Source: Sphingomonas sp. Leaf33 (lineage in GTDB: Bacteria; Pseudomonadota; Alphaproteobacteria; Sphingomonadales; Sphingomonadaceae). Taken from it: 64,000 bases of DNA. Positions within the stretch are counted from its first letter, which is position 1, and each line of letters opens with the position of its first letter. The position numbers were made by a program, and so were the translations under genes. Below the pieces are notes generated by a model. That model searched no databases. It saw only the letters and a list, made by a program, of their open reading frames with translations, and had not been told where the DNA came from. Location: positions 633,373 to 697,372 of the forward strand of contig NZ_LMLB01000001.1 of assembly GCF_001421785.1 (NCBI RefSeq), read 5' to 3'. Of the stretch, positions 50,408 to 60,105 are shown piece after piece.

Positions 50408-51154
50408 ATGACGAAGCTTGCAGGCAAGGTGGCCGTCGTGACCGGCGCATCCAAGGGGATCGGCGCAGGGATCGCCAGAGCACTGGCGGCGGACGGCGCT
50501 GCGGTCGTTGTCAACTTTGCCTCCAGCCGGAACGAGGCGGATGCCGTCGTGCGGGATATCGTTGCCGCCGGCGGCAAGGCGGTCGCGATCGCGGGTGACG
50601 TATCGATCGCCGCCGATGCGCAGGGGCTGATCGACGCCGCCGTGTCGCAGTTCGGCGGGCTCGACATCCTCGTGAACAATTCCGGCATCTGGACAGCCGC
50701 GCCGGTCGAACAGGTGACCGAGGACGAGTATCGCCGCGTGTTCGACGTCAACGTGCTCGGCGTCGTGCTGACCAGCCGGGCGGCGATCGGGCATCTGCGC
50801 GCGGGCGGCAGCGTCATCAATATCTCGTCGTCGATCACCACGCTACGCTCGCCGGGCACGTCGCTCTACACCGCCAGCAAGGCAGCGGTGAACGCGATCT
50901 CGGACGTGCTTGCCAAGGAACTGGCGCCGCGCAACATCCGCGTCAACGTCGTCAGCCCCGGCTTCGTGGTGACCGAGGGGACGACGGCGGCCGGCATCGC
51001 GGGGTCCGAGATGGAAACCGGCATCGTCGCGCAGACCCCGCTCGGCCGGGCCGGCGCACCGGACGACATCGCCTGCGTCGTGGCGTTCCTCGCTTCCGAT
51101 GACGCGCGCTTCGTCACGGGCGAGAACATCGTCGCCAGCGGCGGCCTGCGCTGA
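50408..51154 (+). CDS. SDR family oxidoreductase
   Basis: A 248-residue classical short-chain dehydrogenase: TGASKGIGAGIA binds the nucleotide, NNSGIW is the structural motif, and the catalytic Ser...Tyr-x-x-x-Lys is at SSSITTLRSPGTSLYTASK. The C-terminus GENIVASGGLR matches beta-ketoacyl reductase-like SDRs. Substrate not known. It is divergent from the ArsR-type gene. Confidence 0.93.
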   Translation: MTKLAGKVAVVTGASKGIGAGIARALAADGAAVVVNFASSRNEADAVVRDIVAAGGKAVAIAGDVSIAADAQGLIDAAVSQFGGLDILVNNSGIWTAAPVEQVTEDEYRRVFDVNVLGVVLTSRAAIGHLRAGGSVINISSSITTLRSPGTSLYTASKAAVNAISDVLAKELAPRNIRVNVVSPGFVVTEGTTAAGIAGSEMETGIVAQTPLGRAGAPDDIACVVAFLASDDARFVTGENIVASGGLR

Positions 51155-51272
51155 TCCTTTCCGCTACTCGGCGGCCGGCCTTTCCCTTCCTCCCTGAGGT
51201 CGGCCGTCGAGACATGTCGATACGCCCCCGGCCCGGCCGGCATGCCGGTCCACCGTCACAGGAACACGATCC

Positions 51273-52184
51273 ATGAAAGCCGTTCAATTCAAGAGCTATG
51301 GTGAGCCCGATGTCCTGCACATCGCCGACATCGACGCGCCGCACGCCGCCGCTGGCCAGATTCGCATCGCGGTGCGTGCCGCCGGCGTCAATGCGCTGGA
51401 CTGGAAACTGCGATCCGGCCTCTACCGCGACTTCATGCCGATCGAGTTTCACTCCGGCGTCGGGGCGGAAGCCGCCGGCATCGTCGATGAAGTGGGCGAC
51501 GGCGTCACCGGCGTCGCTGTCGGCGATGCGGTGTTCGGCATCACCGTTCGCCGGACCGCGATGGCGGAGCACGCGGTGCTGACCAGTTGGGCGCACAAGC
51601 CGGACGCGATGCCGTTCGAGGTCGCCGGCGCGCTGCCGATCGCGGCCGAGACGGCGGTCCGGATCCTCGACCTCGTCGGCATCAAGGCGGGCGAGACACT
51701 GCTCGTCGCCGGCGCGGCGGGCGGTGTCGGCAGCGCGGTGGTGCAACTGGCGCGCTATCGCGGTGCCACCGTCATCGGCACCGCGCGCGCGGCCAAGCAC
51801 GCCTATCTTCGTGATCTCGGCGCGATCCCGACGACCTATGAGCCCGGTTTACCGGATCGGGTGGCGGCGCTCGCATCGCACGGCATCGATGCGGCGCTTG
51901 ACCTGGCCGGTGCCGGCGTCATCCCCGATCTGGTCGCGATCGTCGGCGATGGCGCGCGCGTCCTGTCGATCGCCGATATCGACGCACCCAAGCATGGCGC
52001 GCAGGTGACGACATCGCAGGTCGATCAGCCCGGGATCGCGCTGGCCGAGGTCGCCCGGATTTTTGACGAAGGGGCGTTCCGCGTCCACATCGACGGCCGT
52101 TTCCCGCTCGACCGGATCGCCGAGGCCCAGGCGATCAGCGCCGCCGGACGGGTCGCAGGCAAGCTGGTGGTCACCGTCTCCTGA
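51273..52184 (+). CDS. NADP-dependent quinone-oxidoreductase-like MDR protein
   Basis: A 303-residue medium-chain reductase of the zeta-crystallin/QOR type. It has MKAVQFKSYGEPDVLHIADI, AAGVNALDWKLRSG, GAEAAGIVDEVGDGV, and the NADPH site VAGAAGGVGSAVVQLARYRGATVIGTA. The catalytic zinc Cys of alcohol dehydrogenases is absent. It probably reduces quinones or reactive enones. It lies 118 bp after the SDR gene, on the same strand, and likely belongs to its regulon. Confidence 0.92.
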   Translation: MKAVQFKSYGEPDVLHIADIDAPHAAAGQIRIAVRAAGVNALDWKLRSGLYRDFMPIEFHSGVGAEAAGIVDEVGDGVTGVAVGDAVFGITVRRTAMAEHAVLTSWAHKPDAMPFEVAGALPIAAETAVRILDLVGIKAGETLLVAGAAGGVGSAVVQLARYRGATVIGTARAAKHAYLRDLGAIPTTYEPGLPDRVAALASHGIDAALDLAGAGVIPDLVAIVGDGARVLSIADIDAPKHGAQVTTSQVDQPGIALAEVARIFDEGAFRVHIDGRFPLDRIAEAQAISAAGRVAGKLVVTVS

Positions 52185-52198
52185 CGACCGCGCAAGGT

Positions 52199-52231
52199 GG
52201 CGGCGCGGCGGTGTCGTGCCGCCACGCCGCC
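52199..52231. terminator. bidirectional hairpin between convergent genes
   Basis: GGCGGCG-C-GGCGG then TGTCGTG then CCGCC-A-CGCCGCC forms a 12-bp stem with one mismatch. It lies between the MDR stop (52184) and the end of the convergent SDR (52239). No T-run is present, but the position fits a bidirectional terminator. Confidence 0.5.
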
Positions 52232-52238
52232 GCCCCTC

Positions 52239-52979
52239 TCAACGCGCGCCGTCGATGACCATGCCGCCGTCCGGCGTCAGCGTGTAGCCGGTGAGGTAGC
52301 GCGCATCCTCGCTGGCGAGGAACAGCAGGACCGGGGCGATATCCTCTTCCGGCGATCCGTAGCGGCCGAGCGCATTGGTGGGCGGCGGCACATCGACATC
52401 GCCCCACGTCTCCGCGACCGGCTGCACGGTATTCACGGTGATCCGGTCCGGTCCCCATTCGCGCGCAGCGGTGCGGGTCAGCGCGCGCGTCGCCTCCTTG
52501 GCCATGTTGTAGGGCGCATAGGGTGACATCCCCGTCATTGCCGCGGGCGAACCGAAGTTGATGACGCGTCCCGCCGCGCTAGCCTTCAGCCAGGGGTAGC
52601 AGGCTTGCATCGTCCTGAGGCTGGCGATCGGGCCGGTATCGAAATTGCGCTGCAACTGCTCGACCGACAGATCGACGACGGACGACGCCACGGCGGAGGG
52701 ATCGAACGCGATGTTGGCGAGGATATCGACACCGCCGAACGCGGCGACGACCGCGGCGACGGCAGCGGTGATCTGGCCGGCATCGGCGACGTCGCAGACG
52801 ACGCCGAGCGCCGTGCCACCGTCGGCCTCGATCGCGGCGACGACAGCATCGTTGCCGTCCTGCGTGCGGGACAGGACGGCGACCTTCGCGCCTTCCGCCG
52901 CGAACAGTTTCGCGGTGGCCCGCCCGATGCCGCGGCTTGCGCCGGTGATGATGGCGATTTTTCCGTCGAGACGACCCAT
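52239..52979 (-). CDS. SDR family oxidoreductase
   Basis: A 246-residue short-chain dehydrogenase with TGASRGIGRATA, CDVADAGQI, ILANIAFDPSA (NxAG-like site altered to NIAF) and active-site YNMAKEATRAL. It ends LTPDGGMVIDGAR. Substrate unknown. Two bases separate it from the upstream DoxX-type gene on the same strand, so the pair is one unit. Confidence 0.92.
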   Translation of the reverse strand: MGRLDGKIAIITGASRGIGRATAKLFAAEGAKVAVLSRTQDGNDAVVAAIEADGGTALGVVCDVADAGQITAAVAAVVAAFGGVDILANIAFDPSAVASSVVDLSVEQLQRNFDTGPIASLRTMQACYPWLKASAAGRVINFGSPAAMTGMSPYAPYNMAKEATRALTRTAAREWGPDRITVNTVQPVAETWGDVDVPPPTNALGRYGSPEEDIAPVLLFLASEDARYLTGYTLTPDGGMVIDGAR

Positions 52980-52981
52980 GA

Positions 52982-53395
52982 TCAGTTCCTTGTCGTTGAG
53001 GTGATGGAGGCGGCGGCCGGCGCGTAGGGCGATGGTTCCTCACGCGCGGCGTTCTGCGTCGCGAACGACAGCGCCAGCAGGATCAGGCCGAAGACCGCAG
53101 GGATCGATCCGCGCGGCTTGCCGACGCCGAGATGCGCCATGCCCGACAGCAGCAGGTGATAGAGAATGCCGGCACAGGCGAGATCGCTGAGCGCGACGCT
53201 GATCCGCGAGAGGATCGCAGCGACCGCGAGCAGCTTGATCGCCGCCATGACCGGCACGAGATACGCGGCGCGATAGCCGAGGTCGCTCAGCACCCGCCGC
53301 ACATACGCGCGTCGCATCAGGTACAGCCCGGCGGACGACAGGTACAGCGCCGACAGCAGCGCCGTGCTGATCCAGTAGACATAGGCTTCGGTCAT
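52982..53395 (-). CDS. DoxX-like membrane protein
   Basis: A 137-residue four-helix membrane protein: YWISTALLSALYLSSAGLYLMRRAYVRRVLSDLGYRAAYLVPVMAAIKLLAVAAIL. The DoxX-like pattern fits, including the small C-terminal helices. The ATG at 53395 is more likely than the one two codons upstream. It is divergent from an HxlR regulator that probably controls this unit. Confidence 0.85.
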   Translation of the reverse strand: MTEAYVYWISTALLSALYLSSAGLYLMRRAYVRRVLSDLGYRAAYLVPVMAAIKLLAVAAILSRISVALSDLACAGILYHLLLSGMAHLGVGKPRGSIPAVFGLILLALSFATQNAAREEPSPYAPAAASITSTTRN

Positions 53396-53486
53396 GCGCA
53401 TTCCTGATCCAGGCGGGTGTCGCCGAAACGCGTTCGTCTTCCGCGACGCTCTGCATCCGAAATGCTATGCTGGATGATCCTGCACA

Positions 53487-53512
53487 AGTAGGATGGTTTT
53501 ACCGGGCCTACT
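53487..53512. promoter_or_regulatory. inverted repeat before the HxlR gene
   Basis: AGTAGG (53487-53492) and CCTACT (53507-53512) form a 6-bp inverted repeat with a 14-nt spacer, directly upstream of the HxlR ATG at 53529. HxlR-type regulators bind such repeats next to their own and divergent promoters. The match is short and may be chance. Confidence 0.35.
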
Positions 53513-53528
53513 ATGGAATACCAGACCA

Positions 53529-53885
53529 ATGACTGCGACCGACTTCACGATGCAGCACGAGATGCGCCGCGCCTTCGCCATGCTGTCAGGCAAATGGAAG
53601 CTGGAGATCATGTGGCTGCTGCATCAGCGCGTCCACCGCTTCGGCGAGCTACGCAAGGCGATCCCCGGCATCACCCAGCACATGCTGACCGCACAGTTGC
53701 GCGAACTGGAGGCCGATGGACTTATCACCCGCACCGTTTTCGCCGAAGTGCCGCCGCGCGTGGAGTATGAGATGACAGCGAAAGCGCGCGGGCTGGGGCC
53801 AACCATGGAGGCGCTGGCAGCCTGGTGGAGCGAGCACGGCACATCATCGCCTGTTAGGCCGACGCCCAGATACCATAGGGATTAG
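53529..53885 (+). CDS. HxlR family winged-helix regulator
   Basis: A 118-residue protein with the HxlR signature: AMLSGKWKLEIMWLLHQRVHRFGELRKAIPGITQHMLTAQLRELEADGLITRTVFAEVPPRVEYEMTAKARGL. The ATG at 53529 (MTATDF) gives the family start. HxlR regulators often sense electrophiles or aldehydes through a Cys; no Cys is seen here. It is divergent from the DoxX/SDR unit. Confidence 0.92.
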   Translation: MTATDFTMQHEMRRAFAMLSGKWKLEIMWLLHQRVHRFGELRKAIPGITQHMLTAQLRELEADGLITRTVFAEVPPRVEYEMTAKARGLGPTMEALAAWWSEHGTSSPVRPTPRYHRD

Positions 53886-54368
53886 GTTCCGCATGACCTT
53901 CTGCGAAGCGCCCGGAGCAGCGAAGTGATCACCTTGCCAGTCACTGCGGTTTGTCAGGCCGCAAATTTCTCAATTTGCCATCATTTTTGGGAAAGCTGGC
54001 GGGGCAGCGGGCAGGGCCAAAGCTCAGCACCTTCCAAGCTGCTAACATGAACGGATGGCAGAGGATGGGGAGCCAAAAGCAGGCCGCGAATGCCCGGTTG
54101 TGGGTCTGTCCGGCCGCGGAGCTGCCAGTCGCCTTGCGACCCAAAGGCAGACGTAGCCGAGGCAAGTTCCCGGTCTTGGAAGCTGACAATCTGAACCGGG
54201 GTGCTGACACACGCAAACCCCCGGAAAACTGTGGCCGCGTCTGCAGCGTCAAAACCGACCGGTTCTGACACCTTCGGCTGTTATTTGTTGCACGCCATCA
54301 CCTTCAACCAAGCCGTCCCGATACGCACTGTGAAGGCTCTCGATCTTTGAGCGAAATTCTGTCGCAGA
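53886..54368. other. gene-poor stretch between two regulators
   Basis: About 480 bp without a supported gene. It includes an AAGCTGACA box (54178), a near-perfect palindrome (54248-54272) and a small AAATTTCTCAATTT inverted segment near 53962. It separates the HxlR gene from the convergent LysR gene. Confidence 0.4.
54248..54272. repeat. palindrome, relative of 58811-58838
   Basis: GTCAAAACCG-AC-CGGTTCTGAC is a palindrome with one mismatch, extended on the right by ACC. The half-site CGGTTnTGACACC is also found in the perfect palindrome at 58811-58838. It may be an operator or a repeat-element end. Confidence 0.5.
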
Positions 54369-55262
54369 CTAGCTCCTGAGGCGCAGCGCATCGACCAGCA
54401 AACGGAACGCCAAGGAGTTTTGTCGTCGGCTCGGATAATACAGGTGATAGCCCGAGAACGGCGGACACCAGTCAGCCAGCACGCGCACCAGCCTGCCGGA
54501 GGCGAGATCATCCTGAACCTGGTCAACGGGAATGGACGCCAGACCGTGACCGGCAAGGGCGGCCTTGCGGATCAGGCCTGAGGTATTGAACGTGAACTGG
54601 CCATCGACACGCACGTTGATCTGTCGTCCGTCCTTCTCGAACTCCCACGCGTAAAGGGCTCCCGCGGAAACCAGGCGCAGGTTGATGCAGTTGTGACCTA
54701 CAAGGTCCTGAGGGCTTTCGGGCAGGCCGCGTGCTTCGAGATAGGCGGGCGTTCCGACGACGGCCATCTCAAGATCAGGCCCGATGCGGACGGCAATCAT
54801 ATCCTTCTCGATCGCTTCGCCGATCCGCACGCCAGCATCGTACCGCTCGGTCACGATATTCGACAGGCCGACGTCGATCACGATCTCCAGTGTGATGTCG
54901 GGATATGAGTTGGCGATCGTCTCCATGGCGGGCCACAAAAGGGTTTCCGCTGCATGCTCGGTGGACGTTATGCGGAAATGGCCGGCCGGCTTATCGCGCA
55001 GCTCGCCCAGCTCCGCCAATCCCGCCTCGATTCCGTCCAAATGGTTTCCCACCGTGGCAAGCAGCCGATCGCCGGCTTCTGTCGGCACCACGCTCCTTGT
55101 GGTGCGCGTCAGCAGGCGAACGCCGATGCGCTCTTCAAGCGCCCGGAGAGTATGGCTTAGTGCGGATTGTGAAACGCCGAGTTGAGCCGCCGCCCGCGTG
55201 AAGCTGCGCTCCCGTGCGACCGCAACGAACGCGACCAGATCGTTGAGGTTCTCACGCGCCAT
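54369..55262 (-). CDS. LysR family transcriptional regulator
   Basis: A 297-residue LTTR. The HTH is FTRAAAQLGVSQSALSHTLRALEERIGVRLLTRTTRSVVPTEAG, followed by the linker helix and an effector domain (GHFRITSTEHAAETLLWPAM, PDITLEIVIDVGLSNIVTERYDAGVRIGEAIEKDMIAVRIG). It is divergent from an aldo/keto reductase, the classic arrangement for direct control. A palindrome of LysR-box type lies between them. Confidence 0.95.
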   Translation of the reverse strand: MARENLNDLVAFVAVARERSFTRAAAQLGVSQSALSHTLRALEERIGVRLLTRTTRSVVPTEAGDRLLATVGNHLDGIEAGLAELGELRDKPAGHFRITSTEHAAETLLWPAMETIANSYPDITLEIVIDVGLSNIVTERYDAGVRIGEAIEKDMIAVRIGPDLEMAVVGTPAYLEARGLPESPQDLVGHNCINLRLVSAGALYAWEFEKDGRQINVRVDGQFTFNTSGLIRKAALAGHGLASIPVDQVQDDLASGRLVRVLADWCPPFSGYHLYYPSRRQNSLAFRLLVDALRLRS

Positions 55263-55309
55263 AAACGGGCCGCGTATCGGGAGGCCTGATGTGCGATAAC
55301 GCGAGTTTC

Positions 55310-55324
55310 ATGAGCAATGCTCAT
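55310..55324. promoter_or_regulatory. LysR-box palindrome
   Basis: ATGAGCA-A-TGCTCAT is a perfect 7-bp-arm palindrome and fits T-N11-A, the LysR-box core. It lies 48 bp upstream of the LysR start and about 105 bp before the aldo/keto reductase, a normal place for the regulator's recognition site. Confidence 0.6.
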
Positions 55325-55359
55325 ATCCTCTTGCATGCTTTCATGTCTAATTCTGATAG

Positions 55360-56409
<1,050 letters not shown>

Positions 56410-56417
56410 GCGCATCC

Positions 56418-56440
56418 GGGCGGCGCGCCTCGCGCCGCCC
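56418..56440. terminator. GC hairpin between aldo/keto reductase and SDR
   Basis: A perfect 10-bp stem GGGCGGCGCG/CGCGCCGCCC with loop CCT starts 9 bp after the stop codon. The next bases (GCTTCCC) hold few T residues, so partial termination is likely, with some read-through into the SDR gene. Confidence 0.5.
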
Positions 56441-56472
56441 GCTTCCCACACGTCTCACAAGGACATTGCATC

Positions 56473-57246
56473 ATGAACACCCCCGTATTGGAGGGCCGGA
56501 TCGCGCTCGTCACCGGCGGATCGAAGGGCATCGGCTTCGGCTCGGCGCAGCGACTGATTGAGGAAGGCGCGTTCGTTTACATCACAGGCCGCGGCAAGGA
56601 AGCGCTCGATACCGCCGTGGCCCGCCTCGGCAGTTCGGCGATCGGGATCGAAGCCGATGCTTCGAGCAAGACCGACATGACCGCTGTCGCTGAACAAATC
56701 AGGCAACGCCACGGCAAGCTCGACATTCTTTTCGCCAATGCGGGCCTCGGCCATGCAACGCCGTTCCCCGACCTCACCGAGGCGCAGATCGACAAGGAGA
56801 TCGGCGTCAACTTCAAGGGCGTGATCCTGACCGTCCAGTCGATGCTCGGCGTGCTGAGCCACGGCGCGTCGGTGATCCTCAATGCCTCGATCACCGCCGA
56901 CATGGGTCTGCCCGGCTTCGGGGTTTACGCCGCCACCAAGGCCGCGGTCCGCTCGCTGGCGCGGAGCTGGACGACCGACCTCAAGGACCGCGACATCCGG
57001 GTCAACACGATCAGCCCCGGCGTCGTCCCGACCGAAGGATATAGCGACGAGCAGGGCATGAGCCCGGCGGACGTCGATGCGTATGTCGAGCGCGTGTCGA
57101 AGGAGATCCCGGCAGGCCGGGTCGGCACCTCTCGCGAAATGGGTGACGCCCTGGTCTTCCTGGCATCCGATGCCAGCAAGTACGTGCGCGGCATCGATCT
57201 CGTCGTCGATGGCGGCATGACCCGCGTCTACGCGGGCAAGGCCTGA
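56473..57246 (+). CDS. SDR family oxidoreductase
   Basis: A 257-residue short-chain dehydrogenase with VTGGSKGIGFGSA, FANAGLGHATPF and active-site SITADMGLPGFGVYAATK. It ends GIDLVVDGGMTRV. It overlaps the following monooxygenase gene by one base (TGATG) and lies downstream of the aldo/keto reductase, likely in the same LysR-controlled transcript. Confidence 0.93.
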   Translation: MNTPVLEGRIALVTGGSKGIGFGSAQRLIEEGAFVYITGRGKEALDTAVARLGSSAIGIEADASSKTDMTAVAEQIRQRHGKLDILFANAGLGHATPFPDLTEAQIDKEIGVNFKGVILTVQSMLGVLSHGASVILNASITADMGLPGFGVYAATKAAVRSLARSWTTDLKDRDIRVNTISPGVVPTEGYSDEQGMSPADVDAYVERVSKEIPAGRVGTSREMGDALVFLASDASKYVRGIDLVVDGGMTRVYAGKA

Positions 57247-57593
57247 TGTCTGAATCAGCAACGAAAGGTCGATCGATGACGACGAGCAAACAGGACGAAA
57301 TTCACATCGTCTGCACCGTACATGCCCAGCCTGAGCATCGGGACCGCGTCGGCGAACTGCTCCTGGAGCTTGTCGCGCCGGCGCGAGGGGAAGCCGGTTG
57401 CCTCTACTATGATCTCTATCAGGAGCGGGACCGTCCCGACACGTTCGTACTTCTCGACGGTTGGGCATCGGAGGCTGCGCTGGCCTCGCATGCCGTCCAT
57501 CCGAACGTTACGCGCGTCGTGGATCAGCTTTCGCCGCTGCTCTCATCACCACTGGAACATCTGCATAGTCGCAGGATGTCCGACCCTGCCTGA
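57246..57593 (+). CDS. antibiotic biosynthesis monooxygenase (ABM) domain protein
   Basis: A 115-residue putative quinol monooxygenase of the YgiN type: IHIVCTVHAQPEHRDRVGELLLELVAPARGEAGCLYYDLYQERDRPDTFVLLDGWASEAALASHAVHPNV. The fold is a dimeric alpha-beta barrel. The start overlaps the SDR stop; a later ATG at 57276 with AAAGG upstream is an alternative and gives 105 residues. It probably acts on quinols or small aromatic compounds. Confidence 0.88.
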   Translation: MSESATKGRSMTTSKQDEIHIVCTVHAQPEHRDRVGELLLELVAPARGEAGCLYYDLYQERDRPDTFVLLDGWASEAALASHAVHPNVTRVVDQLSPLLSSPLEHLHSRRMSDPA

Positions 57594-57665
57594 CCACGCG
57601 CACCTTCCCGCAAATGAAGGTTCAACGGGACGCGAGAGTGGGATGGCTGAGCAAAGCGACTGTCC

Positions 57666-58736
57666 TCATTGCGTGCCCCGACAGCTCTCCCACTCTGCTC
57701 GAAGCGCCTGGACCAACTCGGCCGCCGGCATCGCCCGCGCTAACGGTGCGCTTTGCCCGGCCCATTGAGCACCGAAACCATGCTCTCCTTTGGCCTTGGC
57801 GACCACGTGCAGTGCTTTACCGGCGTCATACGCAATAGGGTAATCAGGGGGCCGGAGATCGCCAACCGTAGCCGTAAGTCCGGTGAACCGGTTGGCGAGC
57901 GCCCGAGCGGATCGGCCCGAAATGAGCGACGTCAGGGTCGTGTGGTAAGCGCCTGGCCCCGTGAGCGCGGCACGATAGGCGTCATCGGCAGCGCTCTCGG
58001 GGCACGCAATGAAGGCGGTGCCGAGCTGCGCCGCAACTGCGCCCAGATTGAGCGCCGAGGCGATCCCGGCACCGTCCATGATGCCCCCCGCCGCTATCAC
58101 CGGAAGTCTGGTCTTGAGCACCAGAAGCCGCGTCAGTGCGACAGTACCGAGCGCGTCGTCTGGCGCGGCGGGATCGAACACACCACGATGGCCGCCAGCT
58201 TCGATCCCCTGTGCGACAATCGCGTCAATGCCAGCCGCCTCGATCGCACGGGCTTCGTGCAGGCTGGTGGCCGTGGCCATCATCACGACGCCCCGCTCGC
58301 GCAGCGCCGTGATGACCTCAATTGAGGGCAAGCCAAAATGAAAGCTGATAACGGGCGGCGCTAGTTCCAACAGCATCGTCAGCATGTCGGCATCGTCGGC
58401 GAAGCTTTTGTAGATCGTTCGAAGTGCCATGGGGGGCTTGGCATCAAACTCCGCGAAAACCGGCGCGAGCCAGTCGAGCCAAGCGGCTTCCCCGACAGGA
58501 TCCGCATTGGCGGTGCCATGAACGAACAGGTTGACGTTGAACGCTCGACCAGTCCGCGCGCGCGTCTCCTCGATCATGCCGCGTGCGCCGATAGCATCGG
58601 TTGCGCCAACGCCGATCGACCCTAAGCCGCCTTCGTTGGATACCGCGGCCGCAAGGGCCGGTGTGGATACCCCTGCCATCGGGGCCTGAACGAGGGGGAC
58701 AGACAAGCCTAGTCGATCGATCACAGAAGTCGGCAT
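57666..58736 (-). CDS. nitronate monooxygenase
   Basis: A 356-residue FMN enzyme of the class I nitronate monooxygenase/2-nitropropane dioxygenase family. It has VPLVQAPMAGVSTPALAAAVSNEGGLGSIG, FNVNLFVH, QGIEAGGHRG and VIAAGGIMDGAGIASALNLGA. It oxidises toxic nitronates such as propionate 3-nitronate. The ATG at 58736 (MPTSVIDRLG) is the family start. A perfect 28-bp palindrome stands 75 bp upstream. Confidence 0.93.
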   Translation of the reverse strand: MPTSVIDRLGLSVPLVQAPMAGVSTPALAAAVSNEGGLGSIGVGATDAIGARGMIEETRARTGRAFNVNLFVHGTANADPVGEAAWLDWLAPVFAEFDAKPPMALRTIYKSFADDADMLTMLLELAPPVISFHFGLPSIEVITALRERGVVMMATATSLHEARAIEAAGIDAIVAQGIEAGGHRGVFDPAAPDDALGTVALTRLLVLKTRLPVIAAGGIMDGAGIASALNLGAVAAQLGTAFIACPESAADDAYRAALTGPGAYHTTLTSLISGRSARALANRFTGLTATVGDLRPPDYPIAYDAGKALHVVAKAKGEHGFGAQWAGQSAPLARAMPAAELVQALRAEWESCRGTQ

Positions 58737-59565
58737 CTGACACCTCAACGCGAGCTTGGCTGCCCATCGAGAAGACTACCAATCTACCGGGCATCGCTAA
58801 AGCTTCATAAGGTGTCACAACCGAACGGTTGTGACACCACGTGCCGGCGGCTTTCGACCGTTCCAATCCTAAAAGCTGACTGGCAGGAAAGTCCCCAGTT
58901 TTAGCCGTTCCGAGGTGCTGGTAGGCCTCACTCAAGCGGTAGGTCCGCGCACGTGAATGAGTGGCAGGTTTCGAGCAGCGGGAGGCGGCACGTGAGTGAC
59001 CGGAATTGGGTCTAAACACCTCGTCCAGTTCGACCGACACGCGGTCGTTTGCGGCTTTTTCCTGTCCCGAACCGTGCTGGCTGAGCATCAGATTCTTGCA
59101 AGCCAAGCTGATGTACACGAAGCCTGAGGTCAATCGTCAAGGAAGCGGTTAGCGTTAAAGTGACAGCACTCGTGCGAGTCCATCCAGATGCGAGCGTGGC
59201 GTATGACGCAAACGACGCGCCTACCATCGACAATCGCGATTGGCTGGCACCGGCGTAACTGCCGCTGCACGACCTGGAGAATGCGCCGGCTGCGAGCTTT
59301 CGCACCGATGGCCGGTGCCGGTTTCCGCGTTGAACGACTTTTGCAGGTGGCGCGGGCACCCTTCCCGCTTGGCGCTCGATGGCAACATGGCTTCGCGAGA
59401 AGCCTGCCCAAGGCGATCGACTATGGCATCCGCCCGGCAACGGCCGTCTCATTCTCGCCTGAGTGTGAGTAAAAACGTGAAAAGCAATTAACATACGGCA
59501 AAACAACGATTTTCGGCGGATCATCCGCAGCGGCGGTGGCGTTCAGGTGGCTCGGGAGATCGAGC
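58737..59565. other. gene-poor stretch of about 830 bp
   Basis: No convincing gene. It contains the palindrome at 58811-58838, a diverged repeat (58861-58886) and an AT-richer segment near 59470-59520 that may hold the promoter of the SRPBCC operon. Open frames on both strands (for example 59188-59472) lack protein-like composition. Confidence 0.4.
58811..58838. promoter_or_regulatory. perfect 13-bp-arm palindrome upstream of nitronate monooxygenase
   Basis: GGTGTCACAACCG-AA-CGGTTGTGACACC is perfectly symmetric. It stands 75 bp upstream of the minus-strand nitronate monooxygenase start. A close relative lies at 54248-54272. Use as an operator, terminator-like element or repeat end all remain possible. 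Confidence 0.55.
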
Positions 59566-60105
59566 ATGACCGATATTTCAGACGACGCACCGCCCACCAC
59601 GCGCAAGAATGTTTCGCACGACCAGTCGATGACCGCGGTAGCAGTGACGATCGCGCGGCCAGCGAGTGAACTCTACGACTATTTCCGCGATTTTTCGAAG
59701 CTGCCGACCTTTATGGAAAATGTCGTGCGGGTCGAAAAGCTTGACGATACTCGCTCGCACTGGGAGGTGAAGGCGCCCGCCGGACAAACGGTCGAATGGA
59801 CATCGACCGTCACGACAGACGAGCCCGGCCGCAGGATCGGCTGGCAGTCCGACCCTGATGCCGATGTGGAAAATTCCGGGACGGTCGAGTTTGCTGATGC
59901 GGGCGCGCGCGGCACCGTCGTCACCGCAACTATCGCCTACGACCCGCCCGCGGGCGCGATCGGCAAGCTGGTTGCCAAGATGTTTCAGCGCGAGCCGGCG
60001 ATTCAGGCGCGGCGCGACCTGCGCCGTTTCAAGCAACTGATGGAAACCGGCGAGGTCGCGACCGCCGCGATGACGGTCGCCCAGCATGAGAAGGAAGACC
60101 GATAA
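59566..60105 (+). CDS. SRPBCC family protein
   Basis: A 179-residue helix-grip protein of the polyketide cyclase/dehydrase type. It has [61 protein letters not shown] and a C-terminal amphipathic helix ([19 protein letters not shown]). These bind hydrophobic ligands. The stop overlaps the alcohol dehydrogenase start (TAATG), so both are one operon. The ATG at 59566 is chosen over the in-frame 59536. Confidence 0.9.
   Translation: MTDISDDAPPTTRKNVSHDQSMTAVAVTIARPASELYDYFRDFSKLPTFMENVVRVEKLDDTRSHWEVKAPAGQTVEWTSTVTTDEPGRRIGWQSDPDADVENSGTVEFADAGARGTVVTATIAYDPPAGAIGKLVAKMFQREPAIQARRDLRRFKQLMETGEVATAAMTVAQHEKEDR

Noticed and set aside
59188-59472. Small plus-strand frame in the gap before the SRPBCC gene
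   Set aside because: Arg/Ala-rich with no family motif, no Shine-Dalgarno, and similar-sized frames exist on the opposite strand.
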